From contig CAZJPN010000046.1 of the NCBI GenBank assembly GCA_964547905.1, forward strand, positions 1 through 64,000: a stretch of DNA of 64,000 nucleotides, written 5' to 3'. The position numbers and the translations under genes were made by a program. The notes below the pieces were generated by a model. The model worked only from the letters and a program-made list of their open reading frames with translations, was not told where the DNA came from and did no database searches. Each line of letters begins with the position of its first letter. The first letter of the stretch is position 1. The DNA is from JAJYLM01 sp964547905. Its GTDB lineage: Bacteria > JAMCPX01. Positions 51,834 through 61,136 of this stretch are shown piece by piece.

Positions 51834-52112
51834 CTACCAGATTTTTGACTTTATCCTTTGGCCTGTCAGCTTGATGATAACATCGACTATTGCTCGTTCA
51901 TAAAGTTGCAATATAGATTTGTTTTGCTTGAATTCCGGTGATAATCTACTTAAAAAAAGCTCTCTACCTTCTTCTACTTCATCCTTCATTACTTCATAGA
52001 AGCTGTCATTCTCTATACCCTGTTTTACTTTTTCCTGATTATACAGGGCGAGATCAGAGGCAATTGCTCTCGCAAGTCTTTTCGCATCAACATCATTATC
52101 TATTAGCGGCAT
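51834..52112 (-). CDS. conserved hypothetical protein (92 aa)
   Basis: A 92-residue, helical, charged protein. The segment DAKRLARAIASDLALYNQ and then EVEEGRELFLSRLSPE look conserved, and I recall similar stretches at the C-terminus of zinc-ribbon proteins in Deltaproteobacteria, but I cannot verify this. It has an AAGGGGG ribosome site and is followed after one base by rluD. The short size and operon position fit a real gene. Confidence 0.72.
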   Translation of the reverse strand: MPLIDNDVDAKRLARAIASDLALYNQEKVKQGIENDSFYEVMKDEVEEGRELFLSRLSPEFKQNKSILQLYERAIVDVIIKLTGQRIKSKIW

Positions 52113-52325
52113 AAAGCCCCCTTTATTCTTTTAAACCAATTAAATCATTCAATGTATCAATTTGCAACCCTGCTGCATAAATGTTTTATTTAGTTATATC
52201 AGCATATCCGTAAAAATATGTTCATGCAAGCACATCGGACATCGATTTATAACTCTATCGGCATTCCTTTAATTGTTATTCTTGAGATGCATGTCTTACA
52301 TTGACTTTTGAATGCAATACAATAT

Positions 52326-52928
52326 TTACTTTTCGAGCTCAACGTTCCAGTATGATGCATCTACGATGTTCAGGAACGGCGCCCATTCTTCGTAAATGAT
52401 ATGTTTGAAATTAAATGCGGCATACGGCGTCCATTCTGGTTTTTTCGGTCTTTTTATTAATTTCATGCCGGCCTGTTCAGGCGTACGCCCGCCTTTCTTT
52501 TTATTGCATTCAAAGCAACTGCAAACCACATTCTCCCACGTGCTTAATCCCCCTATAGAACGTGGTGTGATGTGATCTATATTAAGCTCGGTTCTTGAAA
52601 ATCCTTTTCCGCAGTATTGGCACGTGTTTTTGTCTCGTGCAAATATGTTTAACCTTGAAAATCTGACATGCTTTTTAGGTATGCGATCGTAAGCAACAAG
52701 CACAATAACCCTCGGTACCTTAATCACCCTTTGAACAACACCGATCACATCGTCACCGTATTCTGCTTTTAATTCTGCCCAATTTTTGAAGTCATAGATT
52801 GTAAATTGTTTGTCAACTACTTTCGCAATACCCTCATAAAGCAATATGAAAGCTCTTCTTACGGTTGTTACGTGTACCGGAAGATACGATTTGTTGAGTA
52901 CTAAAACCTCGGTGGACAAAACGCCCAT
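52326..52928 (-). CDS. HNH-endonuclease-domain protein
   Basis: A 200-residue protein. Its C-terminal half is an HNH nuclease fold with two CxxC zinc pairs (CQYCG and CFECN) and the catalytic ELNIDHITPRSIGG stretch. The N-terminal half is a small beta-rich part (VLNKSYLPVHVTTVRRA). Free-standing HNH proteins of this type are common in bacterial chromosomes, and their target is generally unknown. It begins two bases after the GntR gene, with the AGGTG ribosome site inside the end of that gene. Confidence 0.9.
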   Translation of the reverse strand: MGVLSTEVLVLNKSYLPVHVTTVRRAFILLYEGIAKVVDKQFTIYDFKNWAELKAEYGDDVIGVVQRVIKVPRVIVLVAYDRIPKKHVRFSRLNIFARDKNTCQYCGKGFSRTELNIDHITPRSIGGLSTWENVVCSCFECNKKKGGRTPEQAGMKLIKRPKKPEWTPYAAFNFKHIIYEEWAPFLNIVDASYWNVELEK

Positions 52929-52929
52929 T

Positions 52930-53604
52930 TTACACCTGTCCGCGTCTCAAGATTTCCGATACTAGTGTTTCGCTTCCGTATGTTGCATTTTCTTTGACCA
53001 GTTTTTCTACAAGGTCTGCATTGCGTTTACGAAACGCATTTACTATTTCCCTGTGCTGGCTTATAGAACCTTCGATCTTTCCGCTCATCGTTAGTGCAAT
53101 CCTGAATCTCTGGAACTGCTGGGTTAATGATTGAAGCAATTGATAAAGTTTCTCATTGCCGCAGCTACGCAGGAATTTATCATGGAAATCATTGTGCAGC
53201 TTAAATGCAAGCCGCCATTCACCTCTTTTATGTGCCTCTTCAAGCCTGTTGTTGAGATCTTCCATTTTTTTTATATCATCTTCGCTCATTCTGTTGCAGG
53301 CAAGCTTTGCCGCATGCCCTTCCAGTATGCTTTTTATCTCATAAAAATCCCGTATATCCTTTTCTGTAATAGGGGCAACATAAGCACCTCTGTGCGCCTG
53401 AACCTTTATAAACCCTTCCGTTTCGAGCTGCCGTATAGCTTCCCTGATAGGCGTTCTGCTTATGTTGAACTTGTTAGCCATTTCGGCTTCTGCAACACGT
53501 TCTTCGGGCTGAAGAATACCCTTTATTATAGCATCCCTTATAGCATCCGCTATTTGTTCCCTCAGTGTTTGTTTCTTTTGTAAATCAATTTGTCTTAGTC
53601 CCAT
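52930..53604 (-). CDS. GntR-family (FadR/FCD-type) transcriptional regulator
   Basis: A 224-residue regulator. The N-terminal winged helix (residues about 9-75, with ISRTPIREAIRQLETEGF) and the FCD effector domain (about 85-215) are complete. The ligand-binding His residues (NDFHDKFLR and SISQHREIV) suggest a metal-assisted carboxylate site. The ATG at 53602-53604 is chosen over an upstream TTG. A TGTATACA palindrome lies 10 bases upstream, the usual centre of FCD-family operators. Confidence 0.92.
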   Translation of the reverse strand: MGLRQIDLQKKQTLREQIADAIRDAIIKGILQPEERVAEAEMANKFNISRTPIREAIRQLETEGFIKVQAHRGAYVAPITEKDIRDFYEIKSILEGHAAKLACNRMSEDDIKKMEDLNNRLEEAHKRGEWRLAFKLHNDFHDKFLRSCGNEKLYQLLQSLTQQFQRFRIALTMSGKIEGSISQHREIVNAFRKRNADLVEKLVKENATYGSETLVSEILRRGQV

Positions 53605-53613
53605 AATGTTTTG

Positions 53614-53621
53614 TGTATACA
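53614..53621. promoter_or_regulatory. possible GntR operator
   Basis: TGTATACA, with the flanking AT-rich context, is a typical half-and-half palindrome of FCD-type regulators. It lies between the GntR start and the upstream region. Confidence 0.45.
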
Positions 53622-53653
53622 ATATACATTTTAAAAGTCAACTATTTTTTTAA

Positions 53654-54367
53654 TCATGGTATATCTGAAATATTACCTACCACCGGTATTTTTAAAACGG
53701 GTTGTTTTTTACTTGAAGAAAATATCATTATATCGGCATTTAATGGACCGAATCCTGCATTCGGCAATACCGATACGTTTATAGTTTCCTGAGATATGGA
53801 CTGGCTTAAAGTTGATACCTTTATATATGGCTTCGTTGACGTTACCGATGTAATCTTAACCGAAGGATTGGATATAAAAAAATTTATAGTTTGCTGCGAT
53901 CTTTCTCCCTTTTTTATGGATCCAAAGACTAATGCAATTTTGTCTGCCATAATATCCGTAACTACCTCTCCGGCAATGGTAAGCATAACAACAGGTTTCT
54001 CGGGATCGTTGTCCGTAACAGTAATAGTCTTGGTCACAGGACCCAGATAATTTGTAGAATCGAAGGTAACTTTGATTACCCCGGTTGCTCCCGGCAACAA
54101 CTCCTTAGACGATAAAAGTGCCGCAGTACATCCGCAAATCGGTTTTACGTTATTTATAACAAGTTTACCATTTCCGGTATTGGTAAATTTAAAATCATAT
54201 GTTGTTGTTTGTCCTTTCTGGATGCTGCCAAAATTATAAGTTACTTGGTCGAAGTGTATGGAGGGATATGGTGATGTCGTCGTTTGCCTTGCGGGGGTAC
54301 AACCGGAATAAACCATAACCAGCGGTATCAGCAAACCAACAATAAATAAAACAAATCTTGTTTTCAT
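53654..54367 (-). CDS. DUF1573-domain lipoprotein
   Basis: A 237-residue exported protein. A lipobox (VMVYSGC) ends the signal peptide. Two immunoglobulin-like DUF1573 domains follow (residues about 35-130 and 135-235), with PICGCTAA in the first. These domains resemble ASH/hydin folds, and their role in bacteria is unknown. The ATG at 54365-54367 is chosen because AGGAGG lies six bases before it. The gene is divergent from the redox operon, whose promoter region it shares. Confidence 0.85.
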   Translation of the reverse strand: MKTRFVLFIVGLLIPLVMVYSGCTPARQTTTSPYPSIHFDQVTYNFGSIQKGQTTTYDFKFTNTGNGKLVINNVKPICGCTAALLSSKELLPGATGVIKVTFDSTNYLGPVTKTITVTDNDPEKPVVMLTIAGEVVTDIMADKIALVFGSIKKGERSQQTINFFISNPSVKITSVTSTKPYIKVSTLSQSISQETINVSVLPNAGFGPLNADIMIFSSSKKQPVLKIPVVGNISDIP

Positions 54368-54489
54368 AGCCATCCTCCTATAATTAAGTAGTATATAAGA
54401 TTTTTTACAGGAATACAATATAAAATGTGGATAACAATCATTACTCCTCATAAGTTTTTTCCTTAAAATACATATTGGCATGTTGTACA

Positions 54490-54534
54490 TTGTATACAAA
54501 ATTTCTTGACATTAAACATGCAAGCATGTATTTT
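54490..54534 (+). promoter_or_regulatory. promoter and operator region of the Hmc/Tmc operon
   Basis: TTGACA (54506-54511) and TATTTT (54529-54534) are 17 bases apart. A palindrome ACATGC-aa-GCATGT (54516-54529) fills the spacer and TTGTATACAA (54490-54499) lies just upstream. The latter matches GntR/FCD-type operators. Confidence 0.6.
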
Positions 54535-54572
54535 GCAGATGAGCTTATAAAGTATATTGGGTTAATTTAAAA

Positions 54573-54668
54573 ATGAAAGACGGATTGAAAATTATTAAAG
54601 CTTATAAAGCAGTAAAAATTGCAAAAATCCTGAATTGGTTCCGAAAAGGGACTCAATATAAAGATTAG
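54573..54668 (+). CDS. possible 31-residue basic leader peptide
   Basis: An ATG at 54573 starts a 31-codon frame ending in TAG at 54666-54668. The peptide is cationic and amphipathic (Lys-rich, with KIIKAYKAVKIAKIL). No clear ribosome site precedes it. It is in the leader of the redox operon, 30 bases before tmcD. It may be a chance frame. Confidence 0.25.
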   Translation: MKDGLKIIKAYKAVKIAKILNWFRKGTQYKD

Positions 54669-54698
54669 ATAAAGCTCATACTTTACAGGAGGCATTGA

Positions 54699-56099
54699 AT
54701 GGAAGTAACTCCAAAATCATCAGAAAAAGTTCAACCAACTTCAAAACAGCATGATCCTTCCTTATCAAACAAGGAAGCTTCACCTGTTCCTAAAAGAAAC
54801 ACTGGACTCTCATTGGATTGGGATACGAAAGAAAAGCTTATTGCTGATGTAGATGAGCTGAAAGACAAGTACTTCGAGGTTCGACAAACCAATATAAGCG
54901 AAGATGGAGAAAAAATAGCGTCTATCGTCTTGACAAACGATGGAGCGTTTACCGTTTCTTTGAACGGCAAACAATGGGACGAAACCTTTGAAAAAGTATG
55001 GTCGCTGAAATTCAATAGTGAAGATAAGGCTGCATGTCTTGTATTAAGAGATAATGCATGGACCGTTGTTGTCGATGGGCTTCAGTGGAACGAAAAGTTT
55101 GATTATGTATGGAATTTACAGATAGGACCGAATGGTAAAAATATTGGCGTAAACATAAAAAAAGATGATCAGTATGGAGTATGTTTAGATGACAAGCCAT
55201 GGACACAGGGGTTTTCAGATGTAAGGAATCTTTTCATAAGTCCTGATGGAACAAAAACTGCTGCATCTGTTGCCGTTAAAAGGCTTGCAGAGGCGGATAT
55301 AGTTAATTTTCAAAAAGGTGTTTGGACTGTTGCAGTCGATGGAATTCCATGGGACAAGAACTTTGTCAACGTATGGGGACTCGCATTTAGCGCCGACAGC
55401 AAACATATTGCGGCAGAAACAAGGATAAATCTTTATGATTATGCAATCATCGTAGATGGGAATATGTGGAACGACACATTTAAGTGCGTGTGGGAACCGA
55501 TCTTCAGTCAAAAGAATAATGCCGTTATTGCTCCTGTAAAGCTCTCGCAGGGTTGGACACTTGCAATGGACGGGAAACCAATATGGAAAACATTTGTTCA
55601 GGTATGGAACCCTAAATTCAGTCCTGATGCCAGCAGAATAGCTGCCGTGGTTGCTTCTGAATTTGGGAGGTGGACAATCGCTGTTGACGGGATTCCATGG
55701 AGACAAACATTCAGCGATACAGTTTTACCCCCTGTCTTCAGTCCGGACGGCAAACGGGTGGCAGCAATTGCAAAGGAATCAAAAGATCCGATGAACATGG
55801 GGTCGTCACTCCATGCCATAAAAGGAAATGACAGGTGGACAATTGTGGTTGACGGCGTTCCATGGGAAAAGGATTTCGATATGATATGGGATCCGGTGTT
55901 CAGCCCGGATGGGAATACTGTAGCGGCAAAGGCCGAAATCAATGGGAAATATTGTGTCGTTGTTAACGGTAAGCCGGGTAAAAATTTCTTTGATGCTCTC
56001 TGGTCACCGATATTCAGCCCCCATGGAGATAAGCTGCTGATAAAGTGCATAAAGGGCGGAAAGTATTATAGGTATGTTTTATCATTAGACGAAATTTAG
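54699..56099 (+). CDS. TmcD-like Trp-rich beta-propeller protein
   Basis: A 466-residue, soluble, cytoplasmic-looking protein. It consists of about eight repeats of ~50 residues built on the pattern W-T-V-x-V-D-G-x-P-W ... F-x-x-V-W ... F-S-P-D-G ... A-A. I count about 21 Trp, or 4.5%. The Desulfovibrio Tmc complex has a Trp-rich cytoplasmic subunit, TmcD, whose role is unknown. The same class of gene heads this cluster, 20 bases before the cytochrome b-like subunit, with an AGGAGG ribosome site. WD40/TolB-like propellers in general bind partner proteins. No enzyme motif was found. Confidence 0.75.
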   Translation: MEVTPKSSEKVQPTSKQHDPSLSNKEASPVPKRNTGLSLDWDTKEKLIADVDELKDKYFEVRQTNISEDGEKIASIVLTNDGAFTVSLNGKQWDETFEKVWSLKFNSEDKAACLVLRDNAWTVVVDGLQWNEKFDYVWNLQIGPNGKNIGVNIKKDDQYGVCLDDKPWTQGFSDVRNLFISPDGTKTAASVAVKRLAEADIVNFQKGVWTVAVDGIPWDKNFVNVWGLAFSADSKHIAAETRINLYDYAIIVDGNMWNDTFKCVWEPIFSQKNNAVIAPVKLSQGWTLAMDGKPIWKTFVQVWNPKFSPDASRIAAVVASEFGRWTIAVDGIPWRQTFSDTVLPPVFSPDGKRVAAIAKESKDPMNMGSSLHAIKGNDRWTIVVDGVPWEKDFDMIWDPVFSPDGNTVAAKAEINGKYCVVVNGKPGKNFFDALWSPIFSPHGDKLLIKCIKGGKYYRYVLSLDEI

Positions 56100-56118
56100 G
56101 AATGGAGAATATAAAACC

Positions 56119-56793
56119 ATGAAATTTATTTTGAGCGAAGGTTTTTATGAGTTTGTCAGCGGTCCGATGGTATGGCTTGCTTTCATAGTATTTATTTTAG
56201 GCAGTGCTTATAGAATATATGTGATAATCTCGGGTTTAAAAAAGGAAGCTGTAGTTTTACCCTATATGAGTCTTAAATATAGTCTGAGATCCATTGCACA
56301 TTGGGCTACACCTTTTGGTACTGTAAATTGGAGGAGACACCCCATCATGACTACAGTAACATTTCTTTTCCACTTTTGCCTTATAGCAACTCCGATATTT
56401 CTATTGGCTCATAATATTCTATGGTTCAGATCATGGCATATAAAATGGTGGACCCTGCCGGAAGGCCTGGCAGATTTTATGACCTTGATCGTGATACTTT
56501 CCTGTGTATTCTTCTTCTTCAGAAGGATTATTGCAAAAGAGGTCAAATTCGTCACATATCCCTCCGACTTTTTTATACTTGCAATTGTGTTTTTGCCATT
56601 TTTTACCGGGTTTTTAGCATATCATCAATTGTTTCTTCCTTATAAGGCATTGATAGTACTTCATATCTTGTTTGGAGAGATTATGTTGATGGCGATTCCC
56701 TTTACCAGGCTGGCACACATGCTATTTTCCGTGTTTACAAGGGCATACACAGGTTCTGAGTTTGGCATGATACGTCATGCAAGGGATTGGTAA
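56119..56793 (+). CDS. NarI-like membrane cytochrome b subunit (HmcE/TmcC-like)
   Basis: A 224-residue inner-membrane protein with about five hydrophobic helices. His residues in paired positions (HFCLIATPIFLLAH, LHILFGE and RLAHM) are good candidates for b-heme ligands. Size agrees with HmcE and TmcC of about 225-240 residues. It would move electrons between the quinone side and the cytoplasmic Fe-S subunit encoded next. It is preceded by the TmcD-like gene and followed after 44 bases by the HmcF-like gene. Confidence 0.85.
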   Translation: MKFILSEGFYEFVSGPMVWLAFIVFILGSAYRIYVIISGLKKEAVVLPYMSLKYSLRSIAHWATPFGTVNWRRHPIMTTVTFLFHFCLIATPIFLLAHNILWFRSWHIKWWTLPEGLADFMTLIVILSCVFFFFRRIIAKEVKFVTYPSDFFILAIVFLPFFTGFLAYHQLFLPYKALIVLHILFGEIMLMAIPFTRLAHMLFSVFTRAYTGSEFGMIRHARDW

Positions 56794-56837
56794 AACATGC
56801 ATAGTACAATGAATCAAGTTCGCTATGGAGGTATGGA

Positions 56838-58184
56838 ATGGCAGTAGCAGCGGAAAAGAAAGAAGTAAAGAAAATAATAGATTTTGGATTAGAGGAAGGT
56901 GCAAAGAAACTTACTCCTGAACAAATAGAAAAAACTATAAACAGTGCATTGGCTGCTATGGGTGGCGCTCGTTTGGACGCGTATGTTTCAACCTGTATCC
57001 ACTGCGGTTTGTGCTCGGAGGCATGCCATTTTTATCTCTCGCATGATGGAGATCCGCATTTTTCTCCTGTAGGTAAGGTCAAACAAACCATGTGGGAGAT
57101 ACTGAAGAAAAAAGGCCGCGTAAGTCCAGATTCTATCAAAGCAATGGCTGAGATAGCGTACACAGAGTGCAATCTATGCCGTAGATGCAGCATGTACTGC
57201 CCCTTTGGCATTGATATTGCTTATATTATTAGTTCTGTCCGACGTATATGTCATTTACTCGGTGTAACGCCTCAATATCTGCAGGACACTGCACACAGTC
57301 ATGCAGTTACCATGAATCAGATGTGGCTGAAGCAGGATGAATGGATTGATACCTTATTCTGGCAGGAAGATGATTATAGAAGAGAGATACAGCATCTTGA
57401 TATTCCCCTTGATAAAGAAGGTGCTGATGTTATGTATTCTGTTATTGGGCCAGAGCCGAAGTTTCTTGCCATGCTCATAGGTAATGCTGCCAAGATCATG
57501 CATATTGCCGGTATTAACTGGACGTTCCCTTCTTTTGACGGCTGGGATAACAGCGATATGGCTATGTACTCCGGAGATCAAGAGATCATGGGAAGGGTAA
57601 AAAGGGCACATTTTGATGCAGCTGTGCGGCTCAAGGTAAAAAGGATTGTTATGGGTGAATGCGGACATGCATTTAGATCCGTGTATGATGTTGGGAACAG
57701 GTGGTTTGGTTGGAAGATGCCTCCTATCCCGGTAATACATGCGATCCAATTCTATTATGAGCTTATCAAAGAGGGAAGAATAAAAGTCGTTAAGAAATTC
57801 AAGGAACCCGTAACCCTGCATGACCCCTGTAATGTAATGCGGGGCAGAGGACTTTATGACATGGCGCGGTATGTTGTGAATGCGATCTGTGAGGACTTCA
57901 GGGATATGTCGCCAAACAAAGAGCACAATTATTGCTGTGCAGCAGGCGGAGGTGTCATCAACTGCGGTCCCCCATGGAAGCTCAAACGCATGGAAGGAAA
58001 CCGTGTCAAGGCAGAACAAATGAAGGCAACGGGCGCACGTATAGTTATTACGCCATGCCATAATTGCCACAGCGGCATAGAGGACATAATCGGATATTAC
58101 AAGCTTAGCATGCATGCGAAGTTTATCAGTGATATTCTTGTTGATGCAATTGAAGTGCCTGAAGAGATGAAGGCTAAGAAATAG
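56838..58184 (+). CDS. HdrD-like Fe-S subunit (HmcF/TmcB-like)
   Basis: A 448-residue cytoplasmic protein. Two [4Fe-4S] motifs (CIHCGLCSEAC near 53-63 and CNLCRRCSMYC near 111-121) and a CCG-type domain (YCCAAGGG near 383, plus GECGHA near 277 and TPCHNCHSG near 420) make it like the HdrD subunit of heterodisulfide reductase. HmcF and TmcB are built the same way and are thought to exchange electrons with a cytoplasmic thiol partner such as DsrC. Start AGGTATGGAATG. The TAG stop is followed directly by the HmcA ribosome site. Confidence 0.9.
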   Translation: MAVAAEKKEVKKIIDFGLEEGAKKLTPEQIEKTINSALAAMGGARLDAYVSTCIHCGLCSEACHFYLSHDGDPHFSPVGKVKQTMWEILKKKGRVSPDSIKAMAEIAYTECNLCRRCSMYCPFGIDIAYIISSVRRICHLLGVTPQYLQDTAHSHAVTMNQMWLKQDEWIDTLFWQEDDYRREIQHLDIPLDKEGADVMYSVIGPEPKFLAMLIGNAAKIMHIAGINWTFPSFDGWDNSDMAMYSGDQEIMGRVKRAHFDAAVRLKVKRIVMGECGHAFRSVYDVGNRWFGWKMPPIPVIHAIQFYYELIKEGRIKVVKKFKEPVTLHDPCNVMRGRGLYDMARYVVNAICEDFRDMSPNKEHNYCCAAGGGVINCGPPWKLKRMEGNRVKAEQMKATGARIVITPCHNCHSGIEDIIGYYKLSMHAKFISDILVDAIEVPEEMKAKK

Positions 58185-58199
58185 GTGGGGAGGAATGTA

Positions 58200-59939
58200 A
58201 TGAAGAATCGGTTCATTTTCATAACAGTTTTAGGATTGGTGGTGGCTGCTTTTATAAGCATGTCCAGCCTCGTTCATTCCGAAGCAGTAACTATCCCCGC
58301 GGAAAAAATCGTAAAAACAAAGTATGATGACAAAATTGCTATTGCAAACATAAAGGTATTTAAAACATTGGAATATCCGGCAGTAATCTTCGATCATGAC
58401 AAACATACAGAGGTTCTTGGGAAAGAAGGCAAGGGTTGTGATACCTGTCATCCATGGTACAATAAAAGTCACAATCTAATAAATTTTACCTTTCCTAAAG
58501 ATATTAAGGATATAAACAAAGCATCACCAAAAGCTCTTATGGATGCATATCATACAGAATGCATAGGTTGTCACGAAAAAAGAGCAAAAGAAGGTAAAAA
58601 AGCGGGGCCTATTACCTGTGGCAACTGCCATGTTAAAGATATCAATGCAGCACAATTTAAATATCCTCAAGTAAATTTTGATTTTAAACTCCACGCTACC
58701 CATACAAAGAAACTGCAGATGAAAGAGATCAAAGAACTTCAAGCCCTCAATCTTGAATCACCGGTTATTGTTAAATTTGAATCCGATAATCTCAGCGTAG
58801 GCCAAAAAAAGGCCATACGACAAAAGGCTCAAGAGAAAAATTGCGCTCTTTGCCATCACCAGTATAACCAGGAGCAAAGGAAACTGATCTATGAGGTGGT
58901 TTATAAAAACGGCAAAGAAATAGACAGGACATGGGCATGTGAGGATTGCCATGATATTGGTGCACAAAAGAGTCCTCTGCTTGCTGCCGATATGAGTGTT
59001 ACAACTCAAAAAGACCTATCGGTAGAAACCGCTGCTCATATGAGGTGTTTAAACTGTCACCTAACTATAGCTAAAGAACAAGGCGCAAATAAAGCCGGGC
59101 CAACTTTGTGCTATAAATGCCATGAAAGAAAGCCTCTCCCGTCGAAAGAACTTCAGAGCGTTCCACGTCCCCAGGCTGGTCAGCCTGCAACGTGTACTAT
59201 AGATGTTAAGGACTCGAAGATGAAGTCTGTTCCATTCGATCATGCGTTTCATGAACAGCATGTAGATAGTTGTAGGGCATGTCACCATGAAACATTATAC
59301 AACTGTGACAGGTGTCATACATTACACGGCAGTATTAACGGTGGAGGTATCAACACAGTAGATGCATATCACGATATCTTTTCCAACAAGAGCTGTATTG
59401 GATGCCATAAGATCGAAGAAACAGCAAAGAATTGTTCCGGATGCCACCGCCCATCCGTCGTTGCGAAAGAACCTTCAGACCAGATGTGTTCCAGATGCCA
59501 TAATGGTCTAAACAGGGTTGCAATGCCTGCGACATTAACAACCACCGGTCTTAATCCCAATATAGTCAAGAAGGAAGTAATTATAAAAGAGCTTGAAAGC
59601 CAATTTAAACCTGTTAAATACCCGCATGAAAAAATCCTGATAAAATTGGCTGAGATTTCAAATAGCAGCAAACTTGCGACATACTTCCATGGAAACATTC
59701 AAACACTGTGTGAAGGATGCCACCACCATGGATATGTTGATGCACAGATTAAAAAAGATGAACCACCATCCTGCGGTAATTGCCATAGCAAGTATTTCGA
59801 GCCTTTAGCTTTAAACCGTCTACGTCTTCTTGCCGCTTACCACGAGATGTGTATCCAGTGCCATAAGAGAATGGAAATTAAAAAACCAAAGGCGTGCACG
59901 GATTGTCACGCGTTTGCAAAAAACGATCAAAGTAAATAA
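58200..59939 (+). CDS. 16-heme periplasmic cytochrome c (HmcA-like)
   Basis: A 579-residue exported protein with a signal peptide (hydrophobic 4-24). I count exactly 16 CXXCH motifs, spread over the whole chain, the first CDTCH near residue 82 and the last CTDCH near 568. Many extra His (for example HDKHTEV and FDHAFHEQH) could be distal ligands. This equals the heme number of HmcA in Desulfovibrio. The ATG at 58200 with GGGGAGG before it is used; a GTG 15 bases upstream directly after the hmcF stop is less likely. It receives electrons from periplasmic hydrogenase or cytochrome c3-type carriers. Confidence 0.92.
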   Translation: MKNRFIFITVLGLVVAAFISMSSLVHSEAVTIPAEKIVKTKYDDKIAIANIKVFKTLEYPAVIFDHDKHTEVLGKEGKGCDTCHPWYNKSHNLINFTFPKDIKDINKASPKALMDAYHTECIGCHEKRAKEGKKAGPITCGNCHVKDINAAQFKYPQVNFDFKLHATHTKKLQMKEIKELQALNLESPVIVKFESDNLSVGQKKAIRQKAQEKNCALCHHQYNQEQRKLIYEVVYKNGKEIDRTWACEDCHDIGAQKSPLLAADMSVTTQKDLSVETAAHMRCLNCHLTIAKEQGANKAGPTLCYKCHERKPLPSKELQSVPRPQAGQPATCTIDVKDSKMKSVPFDHAFHEQHVDSCRACHHETLYNCDRCHTLHGSINGGGINTVDAYHDIFSNKSCIGCHKIEETAKNCSGCHRPSVVAKEPSDQMCSRCHNGLNRVAMPATLTTTGLNPNIVKKEVIIKELESQFKPVKYPHEKILIKLAEISNSSKLATYFHGNIQTLCEGCHHHGYVDAQIKKDEPPSCGNCHSKYFEPLALNRLRLLAAYHEMCIQCHKRMEIKKPKACTDCHAFAKNDQSK

Positions 59940-59949
59940 GGAGACAAAA

Positions 59950-60069
59950 ATGTATATAGTTAAACAGTTGTTTACACCGATAGGTTATGAATACCTCATA
60001 GCCATTCTAACCATGTTTATATTCATATTGTTCTATTACTTTGTGAGTACCCCGAGAAAAAAGTATTAA
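59950..60069 (+). CDS. small single-helix subunit (HmcD-like)
   Basis: A 39-residue peptide with one membrane helix (about residues 12-31, YLIAILTMFIFILFYYF) and a basic end (RKKY). HmcD in Desulfovibrio is a similarly small helix protein of about 47 residues. It has an AAGGAG ribosome site and lies ten bases after hmcA. Length and position agree with an Hmc subunit; the sequence alone is not diagnostic. Confidence 0.7.
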   Translation: MYIVKQLFTPIGYEYLIAILTMFIFILFYYFVSTPRKKY

Positions 60070-60096
60070 CGATAAAAGCAATGATGGAGGCTGAAT

Positions 60097-61113
60097 ATGG
60101 GCATTGACAGAAGAGAGTTTTTGAAACGTACCGCAGCATTTGCCGGCATCACCCTGCTTGGCGGCAGTAGTATTGCACACGCAGCGGACAAAAAGGATTT
60201 CTCAAAATTTTTTACGAACAATACAGTGAACGAAAGAGACTGGAAGATATGGGAAGAGAAGAAAAATCAACATCTCAGCGGAGAGCCTTACGGTATATTG
60301 GTGGATACAACCTTTTGTATTGGCTGTCGGAGATGTGAATGGGCTTGTAATAATTGGAACAAAAATCCAAATCAGCCTATAGAAAAGTTTGAAGCATCGG
60401 TCAATGAAAAAAATTCTGTTTTTAATGAAGTAAGGAGGACCCATGCCGGCAATTTCACGGTAGTCAATCGTTTTGAGGAAAAAGAGCATGACCCTATTTA
60501 TGTAAAGAAACAGTGCATGCATTGCGTTGATCCAGCATGTCTTAATGCGTGTTTTGTGGATGCCTTTCGAAAAACACCCGAAGGCCCGGTGATCTACAAT
60601 CCAAATGTATGCATAGGATGCAGATACTGCATGGTTTCCTGTCCCTTTGGTATTCCTGCGTATGAGTATTATTCCGCTTTTCATCCTCAAATTACAAAGT
60701 GTACCATGTGTTACGATAGGGTTGTGAACGGACAAATGCCTGCATGTGTAGAAATCTGTCCGGCCGGAGCTTTAACATTTGGGAGTAGAAGCCAATTGAT
60801 CAAAATGGCTCACGACCGGATAGACAACAACCCAGGTAGGTATGTCAACCATGTTTATGGTGAACACGAGGTGGGCGGAACAAGCTGGCTTTATCTTTCG
60901 CCTGTAGAATTCAATCAAATAGGATTTCAGACGAATATCGGAAAGACGCCTATTCCTGATCTCACAAAAGGCTACCTGTTAGGTGTTAAGATATTAGAAA
61001 TGGTAAGTGCATGGCCACTTGTGTTTGGAGCTTATTACGCTATCTCAAAGCTTCACGATCACAGGAATGAAAAACACACCGGAGAATCTTCGGACAACGA
61101 AAAAAAATCATAG
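60097..61113 (+). CDS. Tat-exported Fe-S subunit (HmcB/DsrO-like)
   Basis: A 338-residue periplasmic Fe-S protein. The N-terminus has a twin-arginine signal (DRREFLKR). Four [4Fe-4S] sites are formed by CIGCRRCEWAC (near 72), CMHCVDPACLNAC (near 140), CIGCRYCMVSC (near 173) and CTMCYDRV/CVEICP (near 199-225). The C-terminus carries a hydrophobic stretch (near 305-320) that may anchor it to the membrane. It links the cytochrome to the NrfD-type subunit that follows. The gap to the small hmcD-like gene is 27 bases. Confidence 0.93.
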   Translation: MGIDRREFLKRTAAFAGITLLGGSSIAHAADKKDFSKFFTNNTVNERDWKIWEEKKNQHLSGEPYGILVDTTFCIGCRRCEWACNNWNKNPNQPIEKFEASVNEKNSVFNEVRRTHAGNFTVVNRFEEKEHDPIYVKKQCMHCVDPACLNACFVDAFRKTPEGPVIYNPNVCIGCRYCMVSCPFGIPAYEYYSAFHPQITKCTMCYDRVVNGQMPACVEICPAGALTFGSRSQLIKMAHDRIDNNPGRYVNHVYGEHEVGGTSWLYLSPVEFNQIGFQTNIGKTPIPDLTKGYLLGVKILEMVSAWPLVFGAYYAISKLHDHRNEKHTGESSDNEKKS

Positions 61114-61136
61114 ATTATAAAAAGGAAGGATTACGT

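Noticed and set aside
55215..55706. Long minus-strand frame opposite the TmcD-like gene
   Set aside because: It mirrors the repeats of the real gene and lacks a start context.
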